DNA from: Paractinoplanes tereljensis
GTDB lineage: Bacteria > Actinomycetota > Actinomycetes > Mycobacteriales > Micromonosporaceae
Assembly: GCF_016862435.1 (NCBI RefSeq)
Contig: NZ_BOMY01000008.1
Coordinates: forward strand, 1-64,000
Reading direction: 5' to 3'
DNA: 64,000 nucleotides
Shown here one piece after another: positions 35,283 through 45,591 of the stretch (position 1 is its first letter; every line of letters begins with the position of its first letter). The notes beneath the pieces were generated by a model, which ran no database searches, was not told the origin of the DNA, and was given only the letters and a program-made list of their open reading frames with translations. Position numbers and translations under genes: made by a program.

Positions 35283-35315
35283 TTACACCCTTGTAACTAC
35301 TACATGTTGGGGTAG
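35283..35315. promoter_or_regulatory. Candidate paired NrdR boxes upstream of nrdR
   Basis: TTACACCCTTGTAA (35283-35296) is an inverted repeat, directly followed by CTACTACATGTTGGGGTAG (35297-35315), which resembles the ACAT-core actinobacterial NrdR sites. They lie 126-158 bases upstream of the nrdR start in an AT-richer stretch. Paired sites are expected for NrdR. The assignment is by resemblance only. Confidence 0.35.
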
Positions 35316-35422
35316 ACGCTAGGCCCAAGCAGACGCGGGCGCAAGCTCAGAGCGTGCCGACGCGCCGTATTTTCCGCCTCAACACGTGCGGTGTACCGGC
35401 GACTACTGACGGCGGCTTTTCA

Positions 35423-35743
35423 TCACGTTCGCGGCAAGATCAAAATCTGGCCGGGAGTCAAACCGTAACCGTCCAGGTGGTTGATTCGGCGGATCTCAGC
35501 GACGGCTGCCTGGCCGTCGCGGCCGGGGCGCACGCGGGTCGCGATGTCCCACAGCGTGTCGCCGGGCTGGACCTTGAGCGTAGGTGGCGCGACCACCGGT
35601 TGATCGTCGGCCCGGGAGGCCGTGGTGAACAACACCGCGCTGGCGAGGGAGGCCACCAGCGCCAGAAGAACCAGCACCACAACCCGTCCACGCCGCGTCA
35701 GTCGCAGCGGCGGTGCAACCTGCCGAACGCTGTGTACCACCAT
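35423..35743 (-). CDS. LysM-domain membrane-anchored protein divergent from lexA
   Basis: The 106-residue protein has a short basic N-terminus, one membrane helix (VVVLVLLALVASLASAVLF) and a C-terminal LysM domain (QPGDTLWDIATRV, then LTPGQILILPRT) that binds peptidoglycan outside the cell. The same place and design are found in the mycobacterial gene next to lexA (Rv2719c, ChiZ) and in the SOS cell-division inhibitors YneA/DivS, so a damage-induced division block is likely. ATG 35743 has GAGAGGG upstream. It shares with lexA a region containing SOS-like boxes. Confidence 0.85.
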   Translation of the reverse strand: MVVHSVRQVAPPLRLTRRGRVVVLVLLALVASLASAVLFTTASRADDQPVVAPPTLKVQPGDTLWDIATRVRPGRDGQAAVAEIRRINHLDGYGLTPGQILILPRT

Positions 35744-35779
35744 CTCGACCCTCTCAAGTCCGCTAGGACACCCGTTCGA

Positions 35780-35795
35780 TCGAACGCCCGTACGA
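35780..35795. promoter_or_regulatory. Candidate SOS (LexA) box between the LysM gene and lexA
   Basis: TCGAACGCCCGTACGA matches the actinobacterial consensus TCGAAC-N4-GTTCGA with one mismatch. It lies 37 bases upstream of the LysM gene start. A weaker second candidate, TCGTACAGATGTTTGA, is at 35856-35871, closer to lexA. Confidence 0.65.
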
Positions 35796-36012
35796 CGGTC
35801 TATCAGAACAGGCGTACGGAAGTCGAGCACTTCCGAGCGACACGCCGAGAGAAAGTCGTACAGATGTTTGAATATGTCGCACCCCCCGATTACGGTTTCC
35901 CATCAAGAGGGGTCATCCGGGCCATCGCCATCCCCACGGCGTGACCGGGCCGTGACCCAGCTCCGCGAGCGCACCACGTGCCGACAGGCACTGGCCGACA
36001 GGAAGGGCGGAC

Positions 36013-36774
36013 GTGTCGACCGACGACCGGACCAGCCGGCAACAACACATCACCCCGCGTCGCTCCCCGGCGCGAACCCGCGGCGACGGGACCCCCCAGC
36101 TGCGGGCCGTCACCCCCGTGGTCAGCCACTTCCCCGACCTGGTGACCGCCGACCTCACCGCGCGCCAGCGGCGCATCCTGGAATTCATCCGGGAGTGGGG
36201 CGAGCGCTACGGCTACCCGCCCAGCGTCCGCGAGATCGGCGAAGCGGTCGGCCTGGTGTCCCCGTCCAGCGTCGCCTACCAACTGAAGGCCCTGGAGACC
36301 AAGGGCTTCCTGCGCCGCGACCCCAACCGCCCGCGGGCCGTCGACGTGCGGGCACCCAGCGAGATGGTCGACGACGAGGCGCTGCGCCGCGCCCGCCCGC
36401 AGCCCACCTACGTCCCGCTGGTCGGCCGGATCGCCGCCGGTGGCCCGATCCTGGCCGAGCAGGCCGTCGAGGAGTTCTTCCCGCTGCCGCGCGAGCTGGT
36501 CGGCGAGGGCGACGTCTTCATGCTCGAGGTCAAGGGCGACTCGATGATCGACGCGGCCATCTGCAACGGTGACTGGGTGGTGGTCCGCCAGCAGCCGACG
36601 GCCAACGCGGGCGACATCGTGGCCGCGATGATCGACGGCGAGGCCACGGTCAAGAGCTACCGCCAGCGCGACGGCCACGTCTGGCTGATGCCGGCCAACC
36701 CCGCTTTCGACCCCATCCCCGGCGACGACGCGACCATCATGGGCCGCGTGGTGGCCGTCCTGCGCCGCGTCTGA
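36013..36774 (+). CDS. lexA: SOS repressor LexA
   Basis: The 253-residue protein has the winged helix-turn-helix N-domain ([31 protein letters not shown]) and a C-terminal S24 peptidase domain. The self-cleavage bond Ala142-Gly143 (RIAAGGP), catalytic Ser177 (GDSMID) and Lys214 (ATVKSY) are present. RecA filaments trigger its cleavage and release the SOS genes. GTG 36013 follows GGAAGGG by six bases; it gives an N-terminal tail of about 45 residues before the DNA-binding domain, longer than in E. coli but usual in actinobacteria. Confidence 0.97.
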   Translation: MSTDDRTSRQQHITPRRSPARTRGDGTPQLRAVTPVVSHFPDLVTADLTARQRRILEFIREWGERYGYPPSVREIGEAVGLVSPSSVAYQLKALETKGFLRRDPNRPRAVDVRAPSEMVDDEALRRARPQPTYVPLVGRIAAGGPILAEQAVEEFFPLPRELVGEGDVFMLEVKGDSMIDAAICNGDWVVVRQQPTANAGDIVAAMIDGEATVKSYRQRDGHVWLMPANPAFDPIPGDDATIMGRVVAVLRRV

Positions 36775-36781
36775 CGTGCAA

Positions 36782-36814
36782 AATAGAGGCCGGTCCACTG
36801 GACCGGCCTCTATT
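36782..36814. terminator. Perfect 15-bp hairpin between convergent genes
   Basis: AATAGAGGCCGGTCC (36782-36796), loop ACT, then GGACCGGCCTCTATT (36800-36814), preceded by AAA on the left and ending in TATT on the right, so it looks like an intrinsic terminator for both lexA and the convergent membrane protein gene. Confidence 0.88.
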
Positions 36815-36825
36815 GATCAGGTAGC

Positions 36826-38478
36826 TCAGCGGCGGTAGCCGGGATTGTCGAAGCGGCCCTCCGGGCGGCCGTTGCGGTCGGCGTAACCGTCGCGCTGCGG
36901 CGGGCGACCCTGGCCGCCGCCCGGCTGCTGGCCGTAGACGCCCGGTGAGCGCTGGCCCTGAGCCGGACCGCCGCCACCCTGGCCGGGCGGGCGCTGGCCC
37001 TGCGGCCCACGCGGGGGCTGGCCGTGCTGCTGGCCGCCGCCGGGCGCGCCGTAGACCGGGCCACCGCGGCCGGGCTGCTGCTGCGGGCCGCGTGGTGGCT
37101 GGGCCGGCTGCTGCGGGCCGCGCGGGGGCTGGCCGCCCTGGGGCGGCCGGGCGTATTGCGGGCTGCCACCGCCACTGCCGCCGGCGCCGTAGACCGGGCC
37201 GCTGCGGTTGGGATTGCCGCCACCGGGACCGTAGCCACCACCGGGCGGAATCGCGCCGGACCGGGAACCGCCGTAGACGCCGTTGCGTTGCGGGGCGCCG
37301 CCGACGCCGATCAGCTCGGTCTCGGGATCGCCGGGTTCCGGGGAGTCGTTGCCGGCCCAGGCAGGCGACGAAGCCGCCCGCTTGCGGTGCCGGGTGATGC
37401 CGAGCACACCGATGCCGACCAGGAGCAGGCCGAGCAGGCCGACCCCGCCGACGAGGTAGGTGATCTGGTCGATGGTGAGGTCCGCGTACCACGCGGTGCC
37501 GGAACCGCCGCCGGAGCCGCTGGAGGCTTTCTTCACCGTGGCGACCGTGGTCGCCGGGGTGTACTTCAGGATGCTGTTGGGCGTCTCGTGGTCGCCGCTC
37601 ATGTCGGAGACCGTGTAGAAGAGGCTGCCGTCCGCGCTGTAGGTGATCGCCTCGCCCTGAGTTTCGTTCGGCAGGCCGGTGGTGCGCGGCTTGCCCTTCA
37701 GCGCGGCCAGCACGTCGTTGCCGGTGACGTCCCACTCCAGGGCGTCGGTGTAGGTGCGCAGCACGACCTTCCCACCGCCGGGCGCGATCGCGCCGCCGTC
37801 GATGGTCTTGTTGCCGATGCGCGCGTAGGGATTTCCGGCCGTCTCGGTCGCGTTGACCGAGAGCTCGCCCACCTTCTTCAGCGGGACGCCGGTCTCGTTG
37901 TTGGTCTTCAGCGCCGCCGACGGCTGGTAGATGCCGGCCGCCTTGCCGATCTCCTTGGTGATGATCAGCGGGATGTTGTCGCCGGTGAGCAGCAACGCCT
38001 CGGCGTCGTGGTGGTCACCGTCGGGAAAGGACACCCGGTGGACAACCGGCTTCTTCGACCCGTCGACCGGCATGGTCCACAGGGTGAGTGTGGGCCGGCT
38101 GGTGGTCTTGTCGTAGTCGTTGTCGCCGATGTCGGCGATCCACAGCGTCTGGCCGTCCGGCGAGAGGATCAGGTCTTCCGGGTCGCGCGGGCCCTTCCCG
38201 CTGTACGAAACCTCATCGACCACCTTGCACTTGGTGTCGAGGAAGAAGATCTGCCGGTGACTCTCGACGGGCGCGCTGTCGTTGATCACGACGAAGCCGG
38301 TCTTGGTGGCGACTATCCCGGACAGCTCGTCCAGCCGCTCGTCGGTCACCTTGCAGACTGATTTTCCCGCGGTCGCCTTGACGCTGACCGTGGGGTTGGG
38401 ATCATCCGCAAACGCACTGGACGGACCGACCATCACCAGCCCAATGGCTGCAACAGCCGGAAACACGAGACGCCGCAT
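36826..38478 (-). CDS. Secreted-domain membrane protein with long Pro/Gly/Gln-rich cytoplasmic tail (Rv2721c-like position)
   Basis: The 550-residue protein has a signal peptide (ending SSAFA), an extracellular part of about 310 residues with propeller-like repeats (PEDLILSPDGQTLWIADIGDND, AITYSADGSLFYTVSDMSGD), one membrane helix at about 345-367 and a cytoplasmic tail of about 170 residues made mostly of Pro, Gly, Gln and Arg. Only two Cys are seen, both in the outer part. It sits beside lexA as Rv2721c does in Mycobacterium. The outer domain resembles esterase-like or phytase-like propellers, but no catalytic residues can be claimed. Function unknown. Confidence 0.85.
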   Translation of the reverse strand: MRRLVFPAVAAIGLVMVGPSSAFADDPNPTVSVKATAGKSVCKVTDERLDELSGIVATKTGFVVINDSAPVESHRQIFFLDTKCKVVDEVSYSGKGPRDPEDLILSPDGQTLWIADIGDNDYDKTTSRPTLTLWTMPVDGSKKPVVHRVSFPDGDHHDAEALLLTGDNIPLIITKEIGKAAGIYQPSAALKTNNETGVPLKKVGELSVNATETAGNPYARIGNKTIDGGAIAPGGGKVVLRTYTDALEWDVTGNDVLAALKGKPRTTGLPNETQGEAITYSADGSLFYTVSDMSGDHETPNSILKYTPATTVATVKKASSGSGGGSGTAWYADLTIDQITYLVGGVGLLGLLLVGIGVLGITRHRKRAASSPAWAGNDSPEPGDPETELIGVGGAPQRNGVYGGSRSGAIPPGGGYGPGGGNPNRSGPVYGAGGSGGGSPQYARPPQGGQPPRGPQQPAQPPRGPQQQPGRGGPVYGAPGGGQQHGQPPRGPQGQRPPGQGGGGPAQGQRSPGVYGQQPGGGQGRPPQRDGYADRNGRPEGRFDNPGYRR

Positions 38479-38550
38479 CCGATCAGTGTCGCATGCGGCG
38501 TCCCGAACCGGTGTTACGCGTGGATCAACCCAGGTCAGGGCAGTCCACTC

Positions 38551-39972
38551 TCAGTGCCGGAATGACTCCAGCTCGCCAGCGAGCTGCTCGTTGACCCGTA
38601 CCTGCAGCTCGGTTCCATCATCCGTATAGCGGGTGTTGAGTACCTGACCGGACCGATGAATTCGGGCGACCAGGTCACCTCGGTCGTACGGAAGGATGAT
38701 CCGCAGGTCGACGGCCGGACGAGGCAGCCGCTCGGCGATCGCCACGTGCACATCGGCGATCCCGGCGCCGCTGCGGGCCGAGACGAAGACCGCGTCCGGC
38801 CAGGTGCGCTTGAGGCGCAGCAGGGTCTCCTCGTCGGCGGCATCGACCTTGTTGACGACCAGCAGCTCCGGAATCTTGTCCGCGCCGACCTCGCCGAGCA
38901 CCTCGCGGACCGCGCTGACCTGACCCTCGGGGTCGGGGTGCGCGCCGTCGACCACGTGCACGACCAGATCGGCCTCGGACACCTCCTCGAGCGTCGAGCG
39001 GAACGCCTCGACGATCTGGTGCGGCAGGTGCCGGACGAAGCCCACCGTGTCGGACAGCGTGAACACCCGGCCGTCCTCGGCGGCGGTGCGCCGGGTGGTC
39101 GGGTCGAGCGTGGCGAACAGCGCATTTTCCACCAGCACGCCGGCCTGGGTGAGCTGGTTGAGCAGGCTGGACTTGCCGGCGTTGGTGTAACCGGCGATCG
39201 CCACGGCCGGGATCCCGCTCGCCTGACGGCGCGAGCGCTTGGTCTGGCGTACGGTCCGCATGTTCTTGATCTCGCGCTTGAGGCGCGAGATGCGGGTGTT
39301 GATCCGGCGCCGGTCGGTCTCGAGCTTGGTCTCACCGGGACCACGCGTGCCGACGCCGCCGCCGGAACCGCCGCCGGCGCCACCGCCCTGCCGGGACAGC
39401 GACTCACCCCAGCCGCGCAGTCGCGGCAGAAGGTATTGCAGCTGGGCCAGCTCGACCTGCGCCTTGCCCTCTTTGCTCTTCGCGTGCTGGGCGAAGATGT
39501 CGAGGATCAGCGCGGTCCGGTCGACGACCTTGACCTTGACCTGCGACTCCAGCTTGCGCAGCTGGGAGGGCGAGAGCTCACCGTCGCAGATGACCGTGTC
39601 GGCGCCGGTGGCGATGACCACGTCACGCACCTCGTCGACCTTGCCCCGGCCGATGAAGGTGGCCGCGTCGGGCCGGCTGCGCCGCTGGATCAGGCCCTCG
39701 AGCACCTGCGAGCCGGCCGTCTCGGCCAGCGCGGCCAGCTCGGTCAGTGAGTTGTCGGCGTCCTCGACACTGCCGTCGGTCCAGACGCCGACCAGCACCA
39801 CTCGCTCGAGGCGCAGCTGCCTGTACTCGACCTCGGTGACATCGGTGAGCTCGGTCGACAGGCCGGCGACCCGGCGGAGTGAATGACGCTCCTCGAGCTC
39901 GAGATCGCCCGTGGTCGGGTCTTCCTGCCCAAAAGCGTCGTCAAGGACGGGTGCCTGGTAGATGTCTCGCAA
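38551..39972 (-). CDS. hflX: Ribosome-associated GTPase HflX
   Basis: The 473-residue GTPase has the HflX N-domain and glycine-rich linker (GGGAGGGSGGGVGTRGPGET), the coiled region (KLETDRRRINTRISRLKREI) and the G domain: G1 GYTNAGKSSL, G3 DTVGF, G4 NKVD. It rescues stalled or heat-damaged 70S ribosomes by splitting them. The start is probably TTG 39972, with GAGGAGG six bases upstream; an in-frame ATG at 40020 has no good site. It is divergent from the malic enzyme gene across 171 bases. Confidence 0.95.
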   Translation of the reverse strand: MRDIYQAPVLDDAFGQEDPTTGDLELEERHSLRRVAGLSTELTDVTEVEYRQLRLERVVLVGVWTDGSVEDADNSLTELAALAETAGSQVLEGLIQRRSRPDAATFIGRGKVDEVRDVVIATGADTVICDGELSPSQLRKLESQVKVKVVDRTALILDIFAQHAKSKEGKAQVELAQLQYLLPRLRGWGESLSRQGGGAGGGSGGGVGTRGPGETKLETDRRRINTRISRLKREIKNMRTVRQTKRSRRQASGIPAVAIAGYTNAGKSSLLNQLTQAGVLVENALFATLDPTTRRTAAEDGRVFTLSDTVGFVRHLPHQIVEAFRSTLEEVSEADLVVHVVDGAHPDPEGQVSAVREVLGEVGADKIPELLVVNKVDAADEETLLRLKRTWPDAVFVSARSGAGIADVHVAIAERLPRPAVDLRIILPYDRGDLVARIHRSGQVLNTRYTDDGTELQVRVNEQLAGELESFRH

Positions 39973-40143
39973 AAGTGACCTCCTCGGCCCGATCGTGGCA
40001 CGTCCTGCGGGCAGGCGCATCTACATAAGCGGGCCGGGCGTTGACGTTGAGTGTTTGAACCAGTAATAACCACCGGATTGGAAACCACTATTCCGGACGC
40101 GCAAGAATGCCTTGAAGCACTTGCCGACGTCGGAGGACACACC

Positions 40144-41600
<1,457 letters not shown>

Positions 41601-41604
<4 letters not shown>

Positions 41605-42323
41605 GCGGACGTCCAGCCGGTCAGCTCGCCGAGGCGGTCGGTGATCAGGCCGGCGACGCCGGCCGCGGCCAGGGCCGGCCACCTGGTCAGGTCGTTGGCG
41701 GTCCACGGCATCACCTCGATGCCGTGGCCGGTCAGCTCGGCCACCCGGTCGGGGGCGGCCAGCACGTCGTCGACCGGCGGGTTGCAGCAGACCACGCCCA
41801 GCTCGCGGGCCAGCTCCACGGTGTCGGCCTCGAACGACATCCGGAGCAGGCCGCGGCGGACGTCGGGGGCGGCCGTGCGGACCAGTGCGACCACCTCCGG
41901 GTCGAAGCTCTGCACGATCGTGCGGGCCAGCAGGTCGCGCTCGGCGACCTGCTCGACGATCGCCTTGACCTGGTCGAGGGTCGCCGGTGGCTTGATCTCC
42001 AGCAGGATCGACGGGCCGGGCGGAGTCAGCAGGTCAAGCGTCGCGGCCAGGGTCGGCACCCGCACGCCCGCACAGGCCGGGGAGAACCAGGCGCCGGCAT
42101 CGAGAGCCAGGACATCCGAAGCGGCCGCGTCCCAGACGTAACCGGTGCCAGAAGTAGTGCGGTCCAGGGTGCGGTCGTGGATGACCACCGGGACGCCGTC
42201 CAGGGTGGTGCGGACGTCGAACTCGACGTGGGTCGCGCCGGCCCGGACGGCGGCGGCGAACGCGGGCAGGGTGTTCTCCGGCGCCACGGCCGAGTAGCCG
42301 CGGTGCGCGATCCGGTGCCGCAT
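41601..42323 (-). CDS. Glycerophosphodiester phosphodiesterase
   Basis: The 240-residue protein has the GDPD barrel: catalytic His in [12 protein letters not shown], the metal-binding [17 protein letters not shown] with the second His, and the later Glu in LLEIKPP. The C-terminal part carries MPWTANDL. It hydrolyses glycerophosphodiesters to glycerol 3-phosphate and an alcohol. No signal peptide is seen, so it is cytoplasmic. ATG 42323 overlaps the dapF stop by one base (TGATG), which shows coupling with dapF and miaA upstream. Confidence 0.92.
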
Positions 42324-43168
42324 CAGTCGAGGATCTCGCCGTTGGCCACCAGCACCGCCGGGCCGGCCAGCCACCAGCGGTCGTCGGCGTCGTGGGTCAC
42401 CTCGAGGCGGCCGCCGGGCAGTTCCACGGCGACCTTCCCGGTCGTCAGGCCGGCGTCACGCAGAGCCACCGCGCCGACCGCGAGGGCGCCCGAACCGCAG
42501 GACAGCGTCTCGCCCGAACCGCGCTCGTGGACCCGCATTGCGACATGCCGGTCGAAACCGTCGAGCGGCGGGGCGGGGACGGTGAACTCGACGTTGACCC
42601 CGCGGCTGAACAGCGCCGTGTCGAAATCCGGCGCGACACTCAAATCCAGCGACGACAGCTCGACGCCGTCGTGCAGGGCGCAGACCAGGTGCGGATTGCC
42701 GCAGTCCACGGCCATCCCGGGGAAGGTCAGGGGTCCGGTTGTTGCGGTGCTCGCCGCGTACACCCGGGGGGTGGTCATGTTCACCCGGATGAGGTCGCCC
42801 TCGATGACCGCGACCACGACGCCGGCTCGCGTTGCCACCGGCAGGCCCGCAGGGCCGGGCGTGGCCAGCCCGGACGAGATCAGATAGCGGGTGAAGACGC
42901 GGACGCCGTTGCCGCACATCTCGGCGATCGAGCCGTCGGCGTTGCGGTAGTCCATGAACCATTCGGCGTCGGCGGCGAACGCCGCGCCGTCCGGGTCCTT
43001 CGCGGTGCGCACCACGCGCAGCACGCCGTCGCCGCCGATGCCGAATCGGCGGTCACACAGCGCCGCGACCTGGGATGGCGTCAGCTCGAGGGCGCCGTCC
43101 GGGTCGGCGATGATCACGAAGTCGTTGCCGGTGCCGTGGCCTTTGGTGAACAACACGCCGCCCATCAT
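42323..43168 (-). CDS. dapF: Diaminopimelate epimerase
   Basis: The 281-residue enzyme interconverts LL- and meso-diaminopimelate for lysine and peptidoglycan. Both catalytic cysteines are present: Cys85 in MCGNGVRVF and the second in LSCGSGAL. The opening KGHGTGNDF is typical. The start ATG 43168 overlaps the miaA stop (ATGA); a second ATG follows directly. miaA, dapF and the phosphodiesterase gene form one tightly packed unit. Confidence 0.97.
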   Translation of the reverse strand: MMGGVLFTKGHGTGNDFVIIADPDGALELTPSQVAALCDRRFGIGGDGVLRVVRTAKDPDGAAFAADAEWFMDYRNADGSIAEMCGNGVRVFTRYLISSGLATPGPAGLPVATRAGVVVAVIEGDLIRVNMTTPRVYAASTATTGPLTFPGMAVDCGNPHLVCALHDGVELSSLDLSVAPDFDTALFSRGVNVEFTVPAPPLDGFDRHVAMRVHERGSGETLSCGSGALAVGAVALRDAGLTTGKVAVELPGGRLEVTHDADDRWWLAGPAVLVANGEILD

Positions 43169-44076
43169 CCCGCAATCGCCAGAGCGTCCGCCACGAGTGT
43201 GTCCGACGCCCCGTCCAGCCAGTGGATCGCCGGATCGCGCCGGAACCAGGACCGCTGCCGGCGCACGAACCGGCGGGTGCCCTGCACCGTGTCCGCTTTA
43301 GCCGATTCCTCCGCCAGAACGCCGTCGAGCTGGGCGAGAGCCTGCTGGTAGCCGAGGGCGCGGGCGGACGTCCGCCCCTCGCGCAGGCCCAGCGGAAGCA
43401 ACCCGCGCACCTCGTCCAAAAGCCCCCCGGCCCACATCAGGTCGACCCGAAGGGCGATCCGCTCGTCCAACTCGGCCACCGAGCGGTCCACCCCGATCTG
43501 CACCGACGGGTAGTGCGGGGTCGGCTTCGGCAGGGTCGCGGTGAATGGCCGCCCGGTCAGCTCGATCACCTCCAGCGCCCGGACGATCCGCCGCCCGTTC
43601 GAGGGAAGAATGGCCGCCGCGGCGGCCGGGTCCCACTGCTGGAGTCGCTCGTGGAGCGGTCCGGTGCCGGACGCGGCGAGCTCCTCCTCCAGCCGGGCCC
43701 GGATGGCCGGGTCGGTGCCGGGGAACTCGAACTCCTCCAGGACCGCGCGAAGGTACAGCCCCGAGCCGCCGACCAGCAGCGGAACGCGGCCCCGGGCCAG
43801 GATGTCGTCGATCGCCCGGCGGGCCAGCGCCTGATATTCGGCCACCGCGGCCGGCACCGTCACGTCCCAGATGTCGAGCAGATGGTGCGCGACACCCTGC
43901 CTCTCGGCGACGGTCAGCTTGGCCGTGCCCACGTCCATCCCCCGATAGAGCTGCATCGAGTCGGCGTTCACCACCTCACCGCCCAGTTCGTGGGCGAGAG
44001 CGATGCTCAGGGCGGACTTTCCCGCGGCGGTCGGTCCCACGACGGTGATCACACGCGGAACCACACTTGACGGCAC
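43165..44076 (-). CDS. miaA: tRNA dimethylallyltransferase
   Basis: The protein adds a dimethylallyl group to A37 of tRNAs reading codons that start with U. Seen are the P-loop GPTAAGKSALS, the catalytic Asp region DSMQLYRGMDVGTAK, and GGSGLYLRAVLE. With GTG 44076 it has 303 residues, the family norm; the frame reaches a TTG at 44151, but those 25 extra residues do not look like the family. MiaB (47053) works on its product. The gene is divergent from the DUF349 gene. Confidence 0.95.
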   Translation of the reverse strand: MPSSVVPRVITVVGPTAAGKSALSIALAHELGGEVVNADSMQLYRGMDVGTAKLTVAERQGVAHHLLDIWDVTVPAAVAEYQALARRAIDDILARGRVPLLVGGSGLYLRAVLEEFEFPGTDPAIRARLEEELAASGTGPLHERLQQWDPAAAAAILPSNGRRIVRALEVIELTGRPFTATLPKPTPHYPSVQIGVDRSVAELDERIALRVDLMWAGGLLDEVRGLLPLGLREGRTSARALGYQQALAQLDGVLAEESAKADTVQGTRRFVRRQRSWFRRDPAIHWLDGASDTLVADALAIAG

Positions 44077-44257
44077 GGAGCAACCGTAGGACAAGGTTTG
44101 GCCACGGTCATCGGCGGGCGCTTCCCCATAACCGGGTTGGACCTGTGACAATGCGCGAGAAAGAATGCCGATGAGAAGCTTTGGCGTTCCGCTGCGCTAT
44201 GGCGGCGTTTGCCACCCTTGGACGGGGAGGCCGGCGCCGGGAGACTGAGGACGGGTT

Positions 44258-45466
44258 ATGAACGACTGGACGGCTTTCGGACGCGTGGATGCCGACGGCA
44301 CCGTGTACGTGAAGACCGCGGAGGGCGACCGGGTGGTCGGCTCCTGGCAGGCGGGCACTCCCGAGGAGGGCCTGGCGCACTTCGCTCGGCGCTTCGCCGA
44401 CCTGGTCACCGAGGTCGAACTGGTCGAGGCCCGACTCAAGACCGGCGCGGCCGACGCGTCGCACTCGCTGGCCAGTGTGAAGCGTCTTCGCACCGAGCTG
44501 GCCGAGGCGCACGTGGTGGGCGACATCGACGGGCTCACCGCCCGCCTCGAGCGGCTCGCCGGAGTCGCCGAGGAGAAAGCCGGCGAGGCTCGCGCCGCCC
44601 GCGACGCAGCCCGGGTCGAGGCCCTGGCCCGCAAGACCACCCTGGTCGAAGAGGCCGAGAAGATCGCCGCCGACGCCACCGGCTGGAAGACCGCCGGCGA
44701 CCGGCTGAAGGAAATCCTCGACGAGTGGAAGACCATCCGCGGCGTCGACAAGAAGACCGACGGCGAGCTGTGGAAGCGTTTCGCCGCCGCCCGGGACGGC
44801 TTCACCCGCCGCCGCGGCGCCCACTTCGCCACCCTTGACGGCCAGCGCAAGCAGGCCCAGGGCGCGAAGGAAGACCTGGTCACCGAGGCCGAGGGCCTGG
44901 CCGAGTCGACCGAGTGGTCGAGCACGGCCAACCGCCTCAAAGAGCTGATGAACGAGTGGAAGGCCGCACCGCGCGCCGCCAAGGAAGCCGAGCAGAAGCT
45001 CTGGGAGCGGTTCCGCGCCGCGCAGGACGCCTTCTTCACCCGCCGCAGCGAGGTCTTCACCGCTCGCGACGCGGAATACAAGGGCAACCTCGACAAGAAG
45101 CAGGCCATCCTCACCGAGCTCGAGGCGATCGACGTCGACGCCGACCCGCGCGCCGCGCAGAACAAGCTGCGCGACGCCCAGGCCGCCTGGCACGACGCCG
45201 GCCGGGTGCCGCGTGAGTCGTCCGCGTCGCTCGACCGTCGCTGGCGGGCCGCCGAGGAGCGCATCCGGGTCGCGATGGACTCGGCCTGGCGCAAGACCGC
45301 CCCGCAGGACAATCCGCTGCTGAAGCAGATGCGGGAGCAGGTGGCCGAGGCCGAGGAGAAGCTGGCCCGGGCCCAGGCCGCCGGTGACAACCGCCGCATC
45401 AAGGAAGCCGAGCAGGCGTTGTCCTCCAAGAAGCAGTTCCTCGCGCTGGCCGAACAGGCAGGCTGA
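44258..45466 (+). CDS. DUF349 repeat protein
   Basis: The 402-residue protein is highly charged and helical, with three DUF349 units of about 70 residues each (for example WKTAGDRLKEILDEWKTIRG and WSSTANRLKELMNEWKAAPR, followed by LWERFRAAQDAFFTRR). Long coiled coils flank them. It corresponds in place to the Ala/Arg-rich protein near miaA in Mycobacterium (Rv2731). The family has no proven function in actinobacteria. ATG 44258 is the start, before a small beta-like N-terminal domain (WTAFGRVDADGTVYV). Confidence 0.93.
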   Translation: MNDWTAFGRVDADGTVYVKTAEGDRVVGSWQAGTPEEGLAHFARRFADLVTEVELVEARLKTGAADASHSLASVKRLRTELAEAHVVGDIDGLTARLERLAGVAEEKAGEARAARDAARVEALARKTTLVEEAEKIAADATGWKTAGDRLKEILDEWKTIRGVDKKTDGELWKRFAAARDGFTRRRGAHFATLDGQRKQAQGAKEDLVTEAEGLAESTEWSSTANRLKELMNEWKAAPRAAKEAEQKLWERFRAAQDAFFTRRSEVFTARDAEYKGNLDKKQAILTELEAIDVDADPRAAQNKLRDAQAAWHDAGRVPRESSASLDRRWRAAEERIRVAMDSAWRKTAPQDNPLLKQMREQVAEAEEKLARAQAAGDNRRIKEAEQALSSKKQFLALAEQAG

Positions 45467-45526
45467 ACAGGCCGGCTGAAAGAAAAGGTCTGAATAATAC
45501 GGGCGCCGAACGGTCCCGTATCAGCA

Positions 45527-45554
45527 CGGCCAGGTCCGCGGTCGGACCTGGCCG
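45527..45554. terminator. Perfect 12-bp hairpin between convergent genes
   Basis: CGGCCAGGTCCG (45527-45538), loop CGGT, then CGGACCTGGCCG (45543-45554). It lies between the DUF349 gene and the convergent diguanylate cyclase gene. Confidence 0.75.
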
Positions 45555-45591
45555 CTGCGCCACTCTCGCGTGTAGCGATGGATGACGACCG

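Noticed and set aside
39973..40020. ATG start for hflX at 40020
   Set aside because: It lacks a ribosome binding site, while TTG 39972 has GAGGAGG at proper spacing.
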